Assembly: GCA_927797885.1 (NCBI GenBank)
Contig: OV696605.1
Coordinates: 310,001-374,000 of the forward strand
DNA from: Gloeomargaritales cyanobacterium VI4D9
GTDB taxonomy: Bacteria > Cyanobacteriota > Cyanobacteriia > Gloeomargaritales > Gloeomargaritaceae
Direction: 5' to 3'
Length of the DNA stretch: 64,000 nucleotides
In this document: positions 61,561 through 64,000 of the stretch, in pieces
Layout: every line of letters starts with the position of its first letter
How positions within the stretch are numbered: position 1 is the first letter of the stretch
Program-made: the position numbers and the translations under genes
The notes under the pieces: model-generated
The model's database searches: none
Told to the model about the DNA's origin: nothing
Seen by the model: only the letters and a program-made list of their open reading frames with translations

Positions 61561-62668
61561 CAGAAGTGTTGAAAGGTAGGTAAAGGCAGAAAAAGAGGGG
61601 TCAAAATATGGTATTCTAATTCATATAAACCAAAACATGAAACAACTATGAAATTCAATTCTTTTCCCGGGATTGTCAAATTTTTACTCAAAGACCTGCC
61701 AACTAATGATTATCCAGTTCTAAATTCTCGCTTATTTTGTTCAATCTGGTTTGCTGGCATTTTAGACAAAGGAATCAACAGTTTACGGGACTTATTTTAC
61801 CAATTAAATCATGCGGGCATTAAGGTTGACTTATCCACGTTTTCTAAGGCGAACAAGACAAGAGACCCACAAATTTTTATGCATCTTTATCATAAATTAT
61901 TGCATTATATTGAGGAAGCTCATCCTGAAAAGAGGTTGGTTTTATGTCCTTTTGATGCTACCGTAATACCGCTGATGAGTAAGTTATTTTGGCTCCAAGG
62001 CTATCGCCAAGTAAAGTTAATAACCACTTTGAATCAAGATACGAAATCTACTGGTCATTTAATTGTTAGTCCTGGACAGGCACATGAGATTAATTTTGGT
62101 GAAGATATTGTGAAAATGCTACCGGAAAATGGAGTCGCAGTCGGGGATAGAGGGTTTTGCAGTCACAAAGTATTTGAACAATTTATCGAAAATGATGCCC
62201 TTTTTATTATCCGTATTAAGTCGAATTGGAAATGGGATGAAAACTATCATATCACCACAGAACGAGGTAAGGCGAGAGTAGTTTGTTTTGGCAATGTTCA
62301 ACAGAAAGTAGACTATTATTTAGCTACCAATATTCCTGAGGATGTAATGAGTAATGAAGAGATAGGGGAAGCCTATAGACAACGCTGGGCGATAGAGGTA
62401 CTATGGAAATTTCTAAAGATGAACTTAAAGCTCGATAAAATGATGAGTAAAAATTTGAATGGAATTACCATTCAAATTTATGTAATTTTAATAGTTTACT
62501 TGATATTGCAACTGTTAAAAGTTCCACGGATGTACGGAAGTAAATTGGCAGATAAGTTCCGATATATACAAATCTTAATACGGCAGGAGTGGAATTTTGT
62601 CCATTGGCTCAATCGGGTCGTCCCACGCCTAAATATGTAAAGTTTTATTGCAGGATTCAACACTTGTG
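61561..62668 (+). mobile_element. IS4-family insertion sequence, copy 2, with 9-bp target duplication
   Basis: 1108 bp, from CAGAAGTGTTGAA to TTCAACACTTGTG. It is flanked by the perfect direct repeat GATTGCTAT (61552-61560 and 62669-62677). The same length and the same encoded protein as copy 1 mark it as a recent arrival. Confidence 0.96.
61648..62640 (+). CDS. IS4-family transposase (copy 2)
   Basis: 330 residues, identical in translation to the copy at 28687-29679, with CPFDATVIPL, VGDRGFCSHK and the Y-(2)-R-(3)-E-(6)-K motif YRQRWAIEVLWKFLK. The frame is intact, so the element is probably active or recently was. Confidence 0.95.
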   Translation: MKFNSFPGIVKFLLKDLPTNDYPVLNSRLFCSIWFAGILDKGINSLRDLFYQLNHAGIKVDLSTFSKANKTRDPQIFMHLYHKLLHYIEEAHPEKRLVLCPFDATVIPLMSKLFWLQGYRQVKLITTLNQDTKSTGHLIVSPGQAHEINFGEDIVKMLPENGVAVGDRGFCSHKVFEQFIENDALFIIRIKSNWKWDENYHITTERGKARVVCFGNVQQKVDYYLATNIPEDVMSNEEIGEAYRQRWAIEVLWKFLKMNLKLDKMMSKNLNGITIQIYVILIVYLILQLLKVPRMYGSKLADKFRYIQILIRQEWNFVHWLNRVVPRLNM

Positions 62669-62677
62669 GATTGCTAT

Positions 62678-62836
62678 ATATCTGCACGGATTCAGCAACA
62701 TCCAAAAAACAAGAATCGCCTCGGGGCATTTCCCAAAATAGGCACTAGGGCAATGCCCCTGTAGTTGGTTCTGTAGAATTTCTGTTCGTTAAATGTCTCT
62801 GGCATACAAGTTAATGAGTAAGATTGCTGTGCCATT
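62678..62836 (-). repeat. Diverged family A-like sequence
   Basis: Contains GCAATGCCCCTGTAGTTGGTT, CTGTAGAATTTCTGTTCG and an end like TAAGATTGCTG, echoing family A in reverse order with many changes. Ends are not defined. Confidence 0.4.
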
Positions 62837-63814
62837 TTAGCTAGACTCTTTAATATATTGCCGTGCCGCCTCAATCGCTCCCAATAAACCCACCCGGGTC
62901 GCTGTTACCAAAAATATCGGTATGGTAACCAACAACGGCCCCATCCGCCCCTTGTCCAAAAACGCCCGCATAAACCCCCCCTGTTGAAACCGCTCCACCA
63001 AACGGGGGGCAATTCCACCTGTCAAATAAATCCCCCCCCGGGCGAGGAGTTTGAGAGCCAGATTTCCCGCTTCACTGCCATAATTTGCGATGAATATATC
63101 CACTGCTTGGCTACACAGGGGGTCGTGTAGATTCTCAGTAATCAAAGCCGGGTTCTTGGCGGTTAGAATTTCCGGGCGTGCCTGTTCGGGAAACACCTGG
63201 GCGAGATAGTTATAAATATTCCACAACCCTGGACCGGAGACCACCCGCTCCGCCGATACCCGACCAAATTGGGATTGTAAATACTTCCACAACCCCAACT
63301 CCCGGTCATTGCGGGGCGCAAAATCCGTATGCCCCCCCTCCGAAGGCCAGACCCGGTATTTTTGCCCATCCCAGGTGAGAAAACATTCCCCCAACCCGGT
63401 GCCCGCCGCCACCACCCCAATCGGCGCATGGGGGACAACCGTTCCTTCCTGGAGCACCACCCAGTCCTGGGGATGGAGAAAGCGAATCCCGTAGCCCACT
63501 GCTTCCAGGTCGTTGATCAGATGGACGTGGGGAATCCCCATCTGGACGGCCAATTCCGAGCCGGTCACCTGCCAGCCCCGGTTGGTTAAATTCATAGAAT
63601 TATCTTCCACGGGGCCAGCCACAGCTAAGCAGGCCAAATCCGGCGAGACAGGACTTTGACTCAAAAACTCCCGACCGATGGTACCCAAATCCGGGTAGTC
63701 GTCGTTTTGGTAATTTTGCACCAACAGAACTTGAGGGGGGTCAGCCAGACGCAACAGTTCAAAACGGGTATTTGTCCCGCCAATATCCCCCACCAATACC
63801 ACGGGTTTCGCCAC
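62837..63814 (-). CDS. glk: Glucokinase
   Basis: 325 residues. LVGDIGGTNTRFELLRL is the ATP phosphate-1 loop. ACLAVAGPVEDNSMNLTNRG and HLINDLEAVGYGIRFL hold the sugar-binding Asn-Asp pair. GVVAAGTGLGECFL and PSEGGHTDFAPRNDRE follow, and IYLTGGIAPRLV is the adenosine motif. It phosphorylates glucose at C6 in the cytoplasm. An exact start at ATG 63814 fits the family. Confidence 0.94.
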   Translation of the reverse strand: MAKPVVLVGDIGGTNTRFELLRLADPPQVLLVQNYQNDDYPDLGTIGREFLSQSPVSPDLACLAVAGPVEDNSMNLTNRGWQVTGSELAVQMGIPHVHLINDLEAVGYGIRFLHPQDWVVLQEGTVVPHAPIGVVAAGTGLGECFLTWDGQKYRVWPSEGGHTDFAPRNDRELGLWKYLQSQFGRVSAERVVSGPGLWNIYNYLAQVFPEQARPEILTAKNPALITENLHDPLCSQAVDIFIANYGSEAGNLALKLLARGGIYLTGGIAPRLVERFQQGGFMRAFLDKGRMGPLLVTIPIFLVTATRVGLLGAIEAARQYIKESS

Positions 63815-64000
63815 TGGATTGACCCCAACTGGTCTTCAGGTTGATTATGCCACTTCTCGGCTGGTTGACCTAACCTTTGGGAACCCAATTGGGGATGATT
63901 TTCAGGATTCTACTGGGCTGAGGCGGCGGATGATAGGCAATTCTGGGAATAGAAACAGGATGCTATCCGACTTTGGGATCATGTTGGCTATAGCAGTCAC
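63815..64000. other. Right-edge region, possible 3' end of a minus-strand gene
   Basis: From the window edge a minus-strand frame is open for about 32 codons and stops near 63908. It is too short to identify. TATAGCAGTCAC at the very edge resembles a repeat terminus. Confidence 0.25.

Overview
The window is a cyanobacterial chromosome segment. PsaK, NtcA, GUN4, two high-light-inducible proteins and a plant-type Calvin-cycle GAPDH (gap2) show this, together with several cyanobacteria-restricted families (DUF3531, DUF3110, DUF2839, DUF3181). The housekeeping genes are moderately GC-rich; the intergenic and accessory islands are clearly AT-richer. I cannot name the species.

Layout. 1-673: AT-rich membrane-protein gene running off the left edge. 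910-5782: leuA-aroH-rluA-like, DUF3531 and pyk. 6379-6490: candidate structured RNA. 6800-12110: signalling block (PAS/GAF histidine kinase, FHA protein, PP2C phosphatase, alpha/beta hydrolase, DUF3110), then lysS and a PMT-type glycosyltransferase. 15161-15517: antiporter pseudogene. 15571-19823: Hlip, GH57, phasin-like, CDF transporter, cyclic-nucleotide-binding protein. 20889-27796: zinc-ribbon PstS-like protein, tRNA-Lys, cobalamin riboswitch with cbiMN, ClC channel, AarF kinase. 28659-32512: accessory island with an IS4-family copy abutting a 5'-truncated ORF, then a Zorya-like motor pair (MotA/ExbB-like ZorA with a tandem-repeat tail, and OmpA-like ZorB). 33361-40769: groESL with CIRCE and terminator, psaK, site-2 protease, gap2, murCB. 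40770-42700: a 'graveyard' of repeats, a broken primase-polymerase, an excisionase-like gene and an IS5 remnant. 42814-48569: rsmD, comEC, RecB-like nuclease, Crp/Fnr regulator. 48868-49386: IS5 transposase remnant split by two small elements. 49522-52367: desaturase/SDR fusion, tandem PTPS and gun4. 52541-53749: small AT-rich accessory genes. 54420-63814: Uma2, ntcA, fabI, small membrane proteins, Hlip, dnaK, DUF3181, a second IS4-family copy and glucokinase.

The dominant unannotated structure is a community of short non-autonomous elements. I separate five families by ends and target duplications: A (ends TAGCAATCC, TA), B (GGGCACCTC, 4 bp), C (CAGTC, TA), D (CAGwAGTGTTGAA, 9 bp, sharing ends with the resident IS4 element) and E (TAGTCATT, TA). 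Nested insertions (IS in A in B; D in B; A and B in an IS5 gene) give their relative ages. The most interesting protein system is the Zorya-like pair at 30088-32512: it lacks recognisable effectors, carries three nearly identical 138-bp repeats in the ZorA tail, and lies directly behind an IS that seems to have deleted the 5' end of its operon.
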